Made by a program: the position numbers and the translations under genes | Shown: piece after piece, positions 43,082 through 55,141 of the stretch | How the letters are laid out: each line of letters starts with the position of its first letter | Position numbering within the stretch: position 1 is the first letter of the stretch | From: Helianthus annuus | Taxonomy: Eukaryota; Streptophyta; Magnoliopsida; Asterales; Asteraceae | Assembly (NCBI RefSeq): GCF_002127325.2 | Contig: NC_035435.2 | Span: 128,627,893-128,691,892 of the forward strand | Reading direction: 5' to 3' | Length of the DNA: 64,000 bases | Notes under the pieces: generated by a model | Told to the model about the DNA's origin: nothing | Databases searched by the model: none | What the model saw: only the letters and a program-made list of their open reading frames with translations

Positions 43082-44363
43082 ATGTCAACAAAGCGTGACA
43101 CCAAAGCACGGGGCATAAGTAGTAGGGGTAACGCAAGGTGTGCTTTACCATACTACCGAAGCTTCGTGAAGAAAGTGCCATGTGGAGTTGAACTTTATTA
43201 GACCTATTATATTATAATGGTTATTTTTGACACAATACAAATCGATCGCAAGGCGTAACAAAAACTAAATCGCATCACTGCGAGACTTCACGTAAGTCTG
43301 CGTATGCAACACAATTGCCACATCGATGGACTTAGATAAGTTCACTCCGAAGAGCAATTGGAGCAACGCAAGACCGGTCATAAGTCTACATCGTAACTCA
43401 ATCGCAGTTTTGCTAGATCTATATCGCAATCAAAATCACTCGATATGTGGCTCGAAATCGCAACCACATCATGTGTTTACCTCGCAATCTCTAACGATGG
43501 TTATTAAACTATTGTGTGAAATTCTACCGCCTGGTGTGGATCGCTTATTGTGGATCGCTAGACGAGTATCGAAAATCACTCGCCGCTTTTCGCTTTAACG
43601 CATTTCGTGCCTATTTCATCAACTCGATACTATCATCGCATGTCGCTATCACTCATCGATACTCATGATATCTGTGTTATGTTAGCACGCACGACCTCGT
43701 TTCACGAGACAAAACTAATAGGGTCGAAACATGGTGGTGTTTTAACTATATTAGCAGACTTTCGTGGAAAAAGGCCATGTGGGCTAGCATTAGTTACTGC
43801 TGTGGTGTACTCAACTCAATCGAATCGCATATCGTTCGCAACGCAACAATTGTCACTTATCAACTATCAGGGTCTATTGCCTATCGATGTTCGGTTATCA
43901 CTTGGAAGTCAGCGCAGTTGTGTAGAATTAAGGTATATGACATTGCTTCACGGGACAAAACTAATATGGGAAACGTGGTGTTTTCCATATTAGCAACTCC
44001 CGTGGAAACATGCCGTGTGGGTTTTATGTGGAATCAAATCGAAGTCACATCTAGTTGGATCAAATCGCGTACTTCGCAATCGCTTATCAATCGTCATCTA
44101 ACCCTGTGTGCCATATCAATGCTTCGCATGATCAAACTACTCCCACTCACTATCAACGCTTTGTATGCATCCAATTCGCTTCAATGCAAGACTCGGTCTA
44201 GCGTTCTATCGCTTGGACCGAGGGATCGAAATTCTATCTGTGTCTTATCGGCGCGTGTGACACCGCCTCACGAAACAGAGGTAATATGGGCAAAACATGG
44301 TGGATACGCCGCTGGTACTTCCTATAAATAAGTGTTTTAATCATGTTAACAAACTTTTGTGGG
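43082..44363 (+). repeat. Element C hairpin-unit series
   Basis: Units at 43082-43180, 43701-43769, 43947-44007 and 44266-44363. In the best unit (43947-44007) TTCACGGGA and CTAATATGGGAAAC on the left pair with GTTTTCCATATTAG and CTCCCGTGGAA on the right around a GTGGT loop. The last unit contains a TATA-like CCTATAAATAAG in its loop (44321-44332). The order is the same as in element A. Frames at 43326-44331 run through these units and I do not support them as genes. Confidence 0.65.
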
Positions 44364-44885
44364 AAAGTGCCACGTGGGGCTCGATGTAAATTATTTTTCC
44401 GTACTGTTAAAGGAAACCAGTTTTTATAAAATTTTGTTAAAACCATTGGACAAGTGAAATTTCCTTACAACATGGAGAAAACATCGAGTCAGTTTAGCTC
44501 CGTGCCAAACGGAAGTTTCATAAGTCCAGTTTTTTTTTCTTAAAACTTATTTTGCCGCCGAATTCTTTTAAAATGTATAACTCAAAACCTATTATCAAAC
44601 TAACAAAAACCCTTCCCATAGCACTGGTGTGGACATCGATGCCGTTGGCGCCGCGCCATGAGAGGATTTTCCTAAATATCTTCGAAAATTAATCAATTAT
44701 CGGCAAGTTTAAAACGTTAATCGTTTTGGTGTGTGTTATCGCTTTTGGTTATTCGAATCGTATCTTCTCACCGCTCTCGCTCGTCAAATCTTAATCAATC
44801 GCTCGCTTATCTAGACGCTTTTTCGCTACTCTCATTCGCATCAACTCTTACGACCCTACTAATGGATTAATTTCGGGATGAAATT

Positions 44886-44903
44886 TCCTAAAGCAGGGGA
44901 GAC
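44886..44903 (+). other. Element C polypurine tract
   Basis: CCTAAAGCAGGGGAGAC before the 3' LTR. Confidence 0.85.
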
Positions 44904-47380
44904 TGTAACAACCCACACCTTCGTGCGTTGTTACTACTCGATACACTCGTTACACCTAGCACCAGAGATTCAGATAATAATGTAACTGTATCAAATATAT
45001 CGCTAAATCGAAGTATAATCGAATAATTACGCATATTCTAACGCTATTACAAACCTATTTTCATAAATTATAACACACGATGATGTTGAGTGAGGGCTTA
45101 ATCTACCCTCCTCGATAACCGTGAGCTGTCAAAACGTAAACAAGCAACGCTAACAAAGACTATCGGGTGAGTACCATGTCTCCAGCCATCGTGACGATGA
45201 CGGCAACACGAGCAAGTAGTGCCCCGATAATCATTGTGGCACATCACATCGAAGAACGCACTCGAAGGCACGCGTAAATCGATCACCGCACCGAATATTG
45301 GTTATATAGAAACGTATACACGACCCTTTTGTGAGTAATTATGATAAATAATTTAATAATAATATAAATATATGAAAATATGACCCAAACAGTTGTAAAC
45401 GCACCAAAAACGAGGATCGAAAGGCTTCCGTACGGACGGGCCAGCCAAACGGCTGGGCCAGTCGATCGAACGGACCAGCCGAACGGCTGGGCCGCTCGAT
45501 CGAACGGGCCAGCCGATCGGCTGGGCCGGCCAATCGGATAGGACTGCTAACCGGCTGGGCCACCCAATCGAACGGACCAGCCGATCGGCTGGGCCGCCCG
45601 ATCGGACAGGCCAGTCGATCGGTTGGGCCGGCCGACCGAACGGGCCAACCGATCCGGCCCACCTTTCCTCCTTTTCCCTCCTTCCTTGCCTATAAATACC
45701 CCCCTTTTCACCCCAAACACTTGTTGTTGCTGCTGCTACTCGACCAAGACGTTCCAGCCCCTTAATCTCTCGATTTCTCGCGATTCTCGTAAGTTTTTAA
45801 CTCAAATCTTGTACTTCCTTAATCTATATGCATTCCTTCATCATTCTACCTTTCAAATCTCAACTTTTAACCGTGAAATCAATGGATTTGGAGTGTTCTA
45901 GGGTGATGTCACCATGGAGTTCTTCAAAAGTGATGTCATCCCATGAAGAACAACTCAGATCCGAATGGTTTCCATGCGATTTTACACAAATCTCGTCTAA
46001 ATCTATGTTTTCCAATCAAGAAGTTATGGATTTGAGATGTTCTAGAGTGATGTCATCATGAAGTTCCTATGAACTTCAAGTGTTGGCCTCATTCCACCAA
46101 GAACAACTCAGATCTAAGAAATTCCGCAATAATAATCAAGGTATTCACATCAGATCTATACATAAAAACGGTAGAACCAGAGCTTAGACCGACCTTCTAC
46201 TCATTCCTAGTGATGTGTTGGTCAAAGATCTGATTTCTAGCAATGTTACCACCAAGTACGGGTTAAACAAAGGAAAACCGTCAAGAACGGCAAGTCCTGA
46301 TGGAACGGGGTGATTCCCGGCCGTTAGAACAGGTCGAAAATTGATGGGATTTCAGTTGTTCAACATGTCACAACAACGTCCCGACCAAACCACCAAAAAC
46401 ACGCAAAAATCATCGAAAAACAGCTGGACAGGCTGGCCGATCGAGCGGCCCAGCCGATCGAGCGGCCCAGTCGACCGAGCGGTCTAGCCGATCGGCCAGG
46501 CTAGCCGATCGGACGGGCTGGCCAATCGAGCAGCCCACTCGATCGAGCTGACCATCTGATCGAACAGCCTATCCGCTCGGACGTCCCATCCGAATGGGCC
46601 AACTTTCGATCTAACTTTCGCCCAATTTCGTGTAATTCGATACCAATTAACGCGTAATCCAATACTCATATAATTAGTCTGAAATCAGGGCACTCTCAGG
46701 CATCATCCCGTCAATCCAACCAAATACGCACTGTGAGTATACTTGACCCCTTTTATCGAATTTTGGGTGTAACATACGTTCCTTATAAATCGAACTTATC
46801 AAACGAATGATTCAAATTGTCAATTTATCACTTGCGAATAACTGTTTGCATAGATATACGTGATGCTAGTTGCATGTATGCTAGGACTTATACTCGTGAC
46901 GTCCCACCACGACTAGTATAGTACTATTGTGCCCGACGGGGTCTAGTTATGCCATCGAAGAGTCGAGCATCGAGGACTTAGCTGGTAGTATCAGTTTTGT
47001 GAGTATATATGTCGTGTATTACGTTTATGCATATGGAAATTCGCAGCACTTTTTAATCTATTATTCTATTACATATCAAACCTGTATACTCGCCAATACT
47101 TTTGTATTGACATTATTTTAACGTATGTTGCAGGACTAGTTGAAGCCTACATCAAATCAAGCTAGGAAGTCTAGAAACTCACCTAAAATTTAGGTTGTCG
47201 GATTTGGATTGTTCGAGAGGACAAGTAATCTGTGATGACTTACGTGATTGTGTTATTTGTTAGTATGGGATAACGAATGTAATAAATATTATCGCAATAT
47301 AGTTGTTATGGATTCTCTTGAATAATCTGATTCGCCTAGTGCCGCGCCCCGATGATTCCGCCATCGATTGGGGTGTGACA
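44904..47380 (+). repeat. Element C 3' LTR
   Basis: 2477 bp; same landmarks as the 5' LTR, TATA box at 45691-45698. It is followed by GTTGT. Confidence 0.92.
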
Positions 47381-47543
47381 GTTGTGGTGATTGCATTTTC
47401 CATATTGGTGAATTCTCGGTCGGTAGTGGTCGGTATTCACCTTCACGGGTGTTGGCGTTCATGGTCCACGGGTTTTGTTGAGTAGATATGTAACATGGAT
47501 TGTTCGGAGAAAACGCGTTCGAGTCGTCATTAACCGGAAACAT
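47381..47543 (-). pseudogene. Pro/Asn-rich N-terminal part of a pseudogene, split by element C
   Basis: Minus strand: MFPVNDDSNAFSPNNPCYIS, then NPWTMNAN and ENSPIWKMQSPQ, reaching the target site. Two sites fit a promoter-plus-start arrangement: TATAAATATACC on the minus strand at 47632-47643 and the ATG at 47543. The low-complexity Asn/Pro/Gln start resembles the Myb/SANT-type accessory protein of PIF/Harbinger transposons, by impression only. An in-frame TAA follows on the other side of element C. Confidence 0.4.
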
Positions 47544-47631
47544 GATGAAGTTATGGGTTGGAAGAGATGGTTTTTTAGTTAAAAATATGGGATGAATTGG
47601 TGAATTATGTGTTAAAAAATGGGTTGAATGG

Positions 47632-47643
47632 GTATATTTATAG
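47632..47643 (-). promoter_or_regulatory. TATA box of the split minus-strand pseudogene
   Basis: Minus strand TATAAATATACC about 90 bp upstream of the ATG at 47543. Confidence 0.45.
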
Positions 47644-47649
47644 GGTAAA

Positions 47650-47919
47650 AATTTGTTTTTAAAATAAAAAAAATATTTAAAAAAAAGGGTCGTTCGCAGT
47701 GGCTAGTCAACCATGGCCCAATAATCAATGCTCGCTATTGTGATCTCTGGCCAACAGTAGGGCTCCCCAGTGTCGCTCGCCTCTGGTATGGTTGTGGGAG
47801 GTGGCGATGTTGATCGAAATCAGTTGAGGTGGCAGGGGCTTAACGCCCCATACCGCTCAACCTAACAACCTTACGAGATCCCACAGATACGATTAAAATA
47901 AAAAGTAATTTTTTTGAGT
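47650..47919. other. Non-coding; one short palindrome
   Basis: GGGGCTTAACGCCCC at 47837-47851 is an isolated inverted repeat. Nothing else recognised. Confidence 0.4.
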
Positions 47920-48978
47920 CTCTGTGTTTTGATGGTTTTAAAAGCCTGAGTCCGATTTTCAAAATTTTAACTATTTGAGTACCTGATTTTTCTAGTTGTA
48001 ACTATCTGAGTCCTCTTGACTAACTCTGTCTAATAAGTCTGTCAGTTCTTTTATGAAAAGACAAAAATGCACTGCTATTAAAAAACAAAATTATATATAT
48101 AATAAAACCACCCCAACCCACCTCTCTGTATGTTTGTGTGCTCCCTCTCTTTAAACTCTCCATCTCTTTAACCACCCCAACCCACCTCTCTCGTTCTTTC
48201 TCTCTACTTGTTCACCGCCATCACCAACCACCACCGCCACGTACGCCCTAATCGCCCAGATCTGACCATCACTCTCCCCTCTCGGAGAACATTTCTCCGC
48301 AACAGCACCGGAATCCGATCAATCAGACGTTCCAGTTGCACCCATAGCACCGATTCAACAACTAGAACTGATGCACTCGCTCTTCTTCAATAGCTCAATC
48401 GTCTCCGATCGACGTTTTTAGTTAGATATGGTATTTCCAATGATGCTTTACGGCCCTATGAAGAAAAGATGATGAAAGATGCGATGATGATCGGCGGTGT
48501 GCATAAGATTAGGGTTTTTGAAACTTTGAGTAGATCTGGCCACTAGAAACCACCCTAAACCGCTTAGATCTGACCAGTAGAATCCACCAAAATGTGTGGT
48601 TGGTGGTGGTGGTGCGTTGGTAGTGGTGGAATGATGGTGGGTGGTGCGGTTGGGGTGGTGAGGTGCATGGGGGTGGTGGAGGTAGAGTGGGGATGGTGAT
48701 GTGGTGGTGGTGTAGTGGTGGTAGGGATGGTGCGATGTTGGTGGTGGTACTGGAGCAGTAGTAGTTAGATGGTGAGGTGGTGGAGATTTATAGAAACGCC
48801 AAGTTAATCTGAATGTTAACTTGTGGGATTAGTCTTATTCAGATAAGATTAATCTTCTTTCTTTCTCGCCTGATGATTGCTTAATCCAGCAAAACAACAC
48901 AACACCATGAATCTCGTTACAAGGAAGAGGATTGGGGGTTCTCCTTCTAACCACCCTCTGGCGTGAGAATAAAAACTT
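47920..48978 (+). repeat. Dispersed repeat, tandem copy 1
   Basis: From 'TTTTTGAGTCTCTGTG' through a C/A-rich CACCACCGCCAC part and a GGTGGT-rich part (48598-48780) to GGCGTGAGAATAAAAACTT. The ~910 bp from about 48066 on recur almost unchanged at 56826-57740. No gene: frames are low complexity. Confidence 0.75.
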
Positions 48979-49555
48979 TGTAGGATCGAATTTCGACCTA
49001 AACGAGTCGTTCGGAAGAGCTCAACTCCGTTTCAGAGGCGGAAACAAGGAAACGGATGCGTACACAGCTTGTATCATACTTAAATCCTCTTGTATATTGA
49101 TTTTACAACGTTTTGATTACAAGGAAAAACCGGCAATACCTCGGTATCAGATCTGAAAGTTGTTACAAATGAAATGAACAATGATCCTATATATACTAGT
49201 TTGGAATCGCTCATAGTGACAAACCACAAAAGCAATCCTACACTAAAACCGAATAAGCGATCCATATGTCTGCCATAAAAGCGACTCCACAAGTTCATAA
49301 AGGCGATCTGACAAGTTGTTAATATAAGCGATCCACCATGACTTTTTGACTTCTTGAACTCTTGTTATTGGACCCTCATTTGGAAGCACATCATTGGACC
49401 ATCCAAAGGTCCTATCAACACAAATGGCCTTCACACTTTGTCGTATACTAATTATTTTTCTCATATGCTCATGTAATGATGATATCATGCTTGAACAATT
49501 CGCAACGGAACCCGGACTCGACATTAGACGAAGACGACAGATGACTGCACCAACA
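48979..49555 (-). repeat. Element D 3' LTR
   Basis: Plus-strand ends TGTAGGATCGAATTTCG and GACTGCACCAACA; 577 bp, a handful of differences from the other LTR. Confidence 0.92.
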
Positions 49556-49556
49556 G

Positions 49557-51030
49557 ACTCCCCCTCAGATGTTGACGAGTCTAAAGTGTCGAGTCTTCAA
49601 CGACTTCAGTCTTTAACAGTCTTCGGGCTTCTCTCTCTCTATCTTCAGACTCCCCCTCTCGATTTGCTGGCATTCCTTTGATCTTCAGCAACATCTTCAG
49701 GATCGACGTCTGGCTTTCCTGCATAAACTCTACCTCAGAGTAAATTTCTTTCACATACATATTTTAAACATATGAACTTGCACCAATCCAGATTCTCATT
49801 CAAAACAAACACAGATATTTTGATGAACCACTTGACAGGTTAGATTATGAAAACATTTAATTTCACACACACACTCCCCCTCAAGAATTGCTCATCATGT
49901 TTAGCACTCGGAATTTTGAAAATCAGCTATTCAACATCAGTTGTCGAAAATCTTTTTGAATTTTCAAAAATTTATGCTAAAACACACCAAAAATCTTTTT
50001 GTATTTTGAAATAAAGAAACTAAAATGCAGAAATAAACTATTTACAAACAATATTTTTTGTGAGCTCGTGCAAGAGGATCATATCAGTTTTGAGACAAAT
50101 CACCAACACCGTTAAGCTTTAAACATATTTAGTTTTAAACAATTTACCTAGATTGTCAGTATGTTTGTCCACTTAAATTTTCAACACAAATTTCAATCGA
50201 TTCGAGATACGATATTAATGTTTTAGAGACTTAAACTTAATTGTGTATCACTCCACTTGAATATACTCCCGTATCCAGATCCCAAATATTCAGTCTTACA
50301 GGTGAGTATACCACAGATGATATCTGTAAAGGGGTTAAATGCGAAACCGTGAGAGCTCAGGTCAGAACTTCCGTTCAGCAGAGAGATGACGGCTCGACTT
50401 TTGGTGGGTCCCCTTTAGAGGATCTTTTTGCATTTCAACAGCAGCGACTATCAATTTTATTGTTTCATCAGCATGCTGAGGGCGGCGCTTTTTCAAGCAT
50501 TTGCAGAAAGTATTATCCGAGGACTAGGTCAGTACTTCCATACAGCAGAAGTCCCGGGATAATACCCCAGATATCACTGAGCATAAAGACCTAGTATCTC
50601 AGAATACGGGACCTTTCAAACAAGATTTCGGGGGTTACCCATATATCCAAGAATAGTTACCCACGAATCAAGCAAGTTTGATTTAGGTTTATATCTCGTT
50701 TCAATTTACTAAATGTGCAAAAATCTACTGACACATCCGCAGTAAGATCGTTTATCACATTTTGACTTTCCAATTCTTTAGCGTGTCGTGATAGTCCACT
50801 GATGTACTATCATTTCCTCTTTTTGCAACAAGAACTCATTTTTTAATTTTATCATGTTTTTGACTTTTTCAAATTTTCTGATGTTTTTGGATTTTCTAAA
50901 AATTCTTACTCCCCCTAAAATTCAAATACATCTAATGAAAATTGAAAACAAACTATACAAAACATGACAACTGATATCGAATCTCCTCAAATCGCCATTC
51001 ACTAGGCATAAACAATCAGAACTCCCCCTA
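49557..51030 (-). other. Spacer with five polypurine-tract-like motifs
   Basis: ACTCCCCCT (minus strand AGGGGGAGT) at 49557-49566, beside the LTR, and again at 49649-49658, 49873-49882, 50908-50917 and 51021-51030. The first is the true polypurine tract by position. The ~1.8 kb between LTR and gag has no supported frame. Confidence 0.7.
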
Positions 51031-51390
51031 TCAACAAACTATTTTCCCATTTAGATTTCAAAACACTTAAGTTTGTTTTAATCAAAATGGTTTTTCCAGA
51101 AAATAAGTTTGAATGATTTTACCAATTGTAGATTATCATTTGTAGAAATATCCAACAAATGTTCGGGGTTGTGGTTCATCATCTTGTCTTTCGACCAATG
51201 TAGGAAAATACAAGTACAACTTAATGTCCTTGATTTACCATTTGCATTTCAGAAACCTCTGTACCAATTGTAAGAAATACACAAACAAACCTCTTTACCG
51301 TTTGAATGACGTTACCGAATACAACTCTAAGAAAGATGCCGATTCATGCTCCACGCTTACCAACCTGGGAGCTCCGGCAAGTCCTGAGAC

Positions 51391-53316
51391 TTACTGTTCA
51401 AAATATGTACCATCCCAGTCACAAACCAGGGATGGTTCAACTTTTTCCTTCTTTGTCTTCTTCTCGTAAAATTCCTTAACCCCTTTGACTTTTCGATCAA
51501 TCATCTTGCCAAAGATATGTTTTACTCTGGGGTTAAAGACCTTCTCAGCATCAAATTCCTGTTCATCATGATAAAATTGGTTAGAAATCTCAACTTTACC
51601 AATTTTCTTTTTATAATTTTCAGCCCGAAGTGATGGAAACTCATCATCACTAACACTCGGAACTGAGTTTTCAACTTTTACATCAGCTTCACATTTTGAT
51701 ACAAGTTGTGGCTCCACTGAATTTGTGGAATCAGTTTCATCGCCTGAAGATAGCTCCTCTGATTTTGATCTATCAGAATCATCGCTAGAGCTTCCACCAA
51801 CCTTCTTAACCACCCATTTCTGATTGTCAGATTTGGCTCTCTTCTTGTAAAATCTATTCGAACTCTCACCAATTTCAAAAATAGAATCTTTAAACAGTTT
51901 TGTTCTATCAAGTGGTGATTCGAACGCAAACACCTTTTCTGAGATTTTACGAAAAACTCCCTGTTTTGATTGTATCGCCTGAGAACAATCTTTAGCGATA
52001 TGTCCAACATTGTTGCACCGGTAACAGGTTCTCGAGTCTCTCTTTTGTTCAGCTTGTTTCTTTTTCAAAAACTCACTGTTCTTTTCCCTCCAGAAACATG
52101 TTTTTTCTTCTTCATCTGTTGATGTACCTGAAACAAAGGACATTTTGGATTTAAAATCACGAACATATTTTTCATTTTTCTGTTTTTCTGTCGAAGTAAA
52201 ACCTAATCCTTTCTTTTTGAAATTACCGCTATGGTTTGATCTCTTTTGGAAACCAGAACCAGAACTGTAATTCTTTTTCTTGTTTAATCTCTGTTGTACT
52301 CTTGAGGTGTATTTTTTAGATTTATCATTAAAACATAAGCCTTTGATTTCAGAAATATTGATTTCCGAGAGTATAAAAACCTTTTTAATCAGTTCAGTTT
52401 TGACACCTCTTAATGGAAATTCCTCATCAGAATATAATTTGTCTGAATTATTCAAAGTATAAGCAACTTTAAACAACCCATCATCCAAATTAGATTTTGA
52501 TAACAAGAATTTTCTATCATAGACTAATTTTCCCTGTTTTACTGTTTGCCCCAGAGTTTTTGACTCAGATTTCGACTCTGACGCTGACTCCGACTTTGAC
52601 TCTTCACTGTCATCACTATCTAACACATGATCCACGACTTTCTTCATCAATTGAGACTGTTGATCAGTGTCAGATGATGTAAATACAACATCAATACTTT
52701 CTGGAAGATTAACCGACGACTCTGACTCCCACTGTAAATTTGTGGCCTTTTTGACTCTTTCATCGTTAGGATGTCTAGGCAAATATCCATTTTCCAGCGG
52801 GGGTGGACATCTGTTATAACTGACACTTTTCTTCTTACCAGATGACGTTTTTTCAATATCTTTTTTCTTGTCACTCTTCTTCTTGTCAGCAATCTTTTCA
52901 CCAGCATCAACTCCAGCTGCATTCTCTTCAGTTACATCATCCTCTTCCCATACCTTCATGCTCTCAACAGTCGGATAAATCCTGTCAATCACATATGAAG
53001 TACATGAGTAACTTTTTAATAAACGATTAACTCTCTCCGTTTCGATTCGTTGCAGCTCAAGCTTTTGTTCTAAAGCAGCATACTTTTCAATGTAATTGTT
53101 TACAACTTTTTGCTTTGTCATAAATGCTCCTTGAAGAGTCTTCATAGCAACTGCTTGTTCTTCACTCGTTTGATTGTACTGATTCATTGTCTTGTTCAGC
53201 ACATCATATGACTCCTTCAGACGGTTTAAGTTGTTAATCAACGTGCTGTTCTGCTTTTTCACAATCTCACAATTTTCACACTTTACCGGAACTTCTTTTG
53301 CATCAACTTGTTCTCA
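51391..53316 (-). pseudogene. Element D gag, C-terminal extension with second zinc knuckle
   Basis: 623 open residues. They start with a coiled coil (NSTLINNLNRLKESYDVL, YIEKYAALEQKLELQRIE), continue with Lys-rich and Asp/Ser-rich acidic stretches, and contain the knuckle CYRCNNVGHIAKDC. They end in KVEPSLVCDWDGTYFEQ. Immediately upstream, CENCEIVKKQ lies in the same frame, showing that this is the continuation of the main gag and was separated by a one-base shift near 53300. It is not an envelope gene: no signal peptide or membrane segment is visible. Confidence 0.8.
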
Positions 53317-55141
53317 ACTTTAAACTTAGGCACTTCTGTCATCTTTTGCCTTCTTACCACCGGCACCTCTTCATCATCACTACTCACCGGTGTCTTAATC
53401 TTCTTCTTTTTCTTTTCCTTCTTGACTTTTTCGTCTTCGCTATCACTCTCAGCAAGCAGCTTCATATCTTCTCTGTATTTTCTCGCCCAATACTCTGTAT
53501 CATCATCACTATCATCTACAATCTTTGCTGTAAATGCAGTGTAAGCTGTAGTTTGATCAGGAACATAATCATCCCAAGTGAACTTTGCCCAGCTAAAACC
53601 TTCTGCAAGCTTTTCATCTTCTTGATCAATCAAACAAGCTTTTCCATTTTCTGGTATGTAGTTATCCCAGGTAAATGATTGCTTTTGATTTGGATTAACC
53701 ACACAAGCTCTTTTTCCGGTATCTTCAATCACATCTCTTCCATGTGCAGTCTGAGCTTGATGTTTTTGTTGTTGAGATGATTGACCAACTTGGTGATAAA
53801 TGGCTTTGCGATAGTAATCGTTGTTGTTGTTGAACGGATTTTGAGCTCCATTTGCTTCTCGGTTTGTGCACTCCCTCTTGAAGTGTCCTTTTTCCCTGCA
53901 CCGAAAACAAGTGACTTTAGATTTGTCAAAACCTAAAGTAGAAACATTCGCATCACGAAGATCATCTCTCCCCGTGATTTGTTTGAACTTCTCAGCTCTC
54001 TGTAAAACACTAGCCAAACACCACTTTATATCCATCAACTCCATCTCTTCAGCATCTATCTGGTCGTAGTCTTCTTTGGTTAGCATTGGATTGCCGATAC
54101 GACCTGCAACAAAACAAGTGTAAGATTCCAAAACCATTCCTAATAAAGACATTTGGTTTTTTGCAATATCCTCAGAATAATCTTGATCATTTTCAAGATT
54201 CAATACAATGTTGCACTGTAATTTTCTCCCATTTTTAGTTGCAGAGATGTTCGGATCAAATGATGGAAATGAAGTAAAACTGGTCTTGCTGCTTGATCCA
54301 GATGATGGGCTTTCAGAGAAGCTCTTGGCACTCATACCAGTAACAATCTTTGGGGATGAATTCGACGATTTCTCATTTATCCCAGTTTTATAATATAACC
54401 CAATATCTTGTTCACCATCGAAATCTTTCATTCTAATCACTTTCCTCTGTTCCATTTCCTGAGCTTCAATCTTTTCGATAAACTTACTGAGCGTCAGATT
54501 GCTAAAACCTTTCTTGTTTCTGAGCATCATCAAGTATGTGCCCCAACTATCATATGGCAACGCATCAGCAAGTTTGTCGATCAACTCTTCATTACTCTTT
54601 TCAATACTTAATCTTTTCATATTCGCAAGTAAGTTACAGTATCGTTCAATAATCTCTCGTGTACTCTCATTTTTCAACCCACGAAAAAGATCAAATTCTT
54701 TCTTTAGAAGCGACTTCTTGCTTTTAACCATCTCTTCACTTCCCCTAAACTTCGAACGTAACGCTTTCCAGATTAAGTAAGACGTTCCATTATGCTGTAG
54801 CAGAACCATGATATCTTCTTTCACTGCCTGTTGAAGAAGACTTAGCATCATTTTCTCATTTTTGTACTTCTTCCTCTCATCATCTCTAAGATCTTTGATT
54901 GGAACTGGCTCTTCATCACTATTCAATGGTCGAATAACTTTGTTTCCACGCATTCCCAAGCGTCAAGATAATTCGCTTGCACCCAATTCTCAAACCGACC
55001 TTCCCAACCTTTGTATTCTTCGATGTTCATTAACTTGGGAGGTTTTTGCATCGTTCCGGTTTCGTTTTCGAGCATTGTGGTTTGAACAGCAGTGATTGGG
55101 GTACTCGGAGTAGCGAATGCGTTGTAAAAATCAGAATCCAT
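53283..55141 (-). pseudogene. gag: Element D gag, N-terminal and core part, frameshifted
   Basis: It starts MDSDFYNAFATPSTPITAV at 55141, then PPKLMNIEEYKGWEGRFENW, the usual start of a Copia gag (DUF4219/UBN2). A one-base shift lies near 54930-54960. The main frame to 53283 has the UBN2 core (TSYLIWKALRSKFRGSEE, LMMLRNKKGFSNLTLSKFI), the first knuckle CFRCREKGHFKREC, and two WDDY/WDNY repeats (TWDNYIPENGKACLI; TWDDYVPDQTTAYTA). Together with the extension the product would exceed 1200 residues, about three times a usual Copia gag. Confidence 0.85.

Larger units (their letters stand above)
37883..47380 (+). mobile_element. Element C: older gag-only relative of element A
   Basis: 9.5 kb, plus strand, target duplication GTTGT at 37878-37882 and 47381-47385. 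It has LTRs of 2494 and 2477 bp with scattered differences and a minisatellite-unit deletion, a tRNA-Met primer site, leader, decayed gag, hairpin series and polypurine tract. Like element A it has no protease, reverse transcriptase or integrase. The shared order and sequence outside gag show one family that has spread without its own pol. Confidence 0.93.

Noticed and set aside
43326..44331. Chain of plus-strand frames (90, 128 and 184 residues) in element C as a remnant pol
   Set aside because: No reverse transcriptase, protease or integrase motif. The frames run through the hairpin units and are not kept in element A.
51391..53262. Large frame downstream of gag as a possible envelope-like gene
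   Set aside because: It contains a CCHC knuckle and coiled coil, has no signal peptide or membrane segment, and continues gag in a shifted frame.
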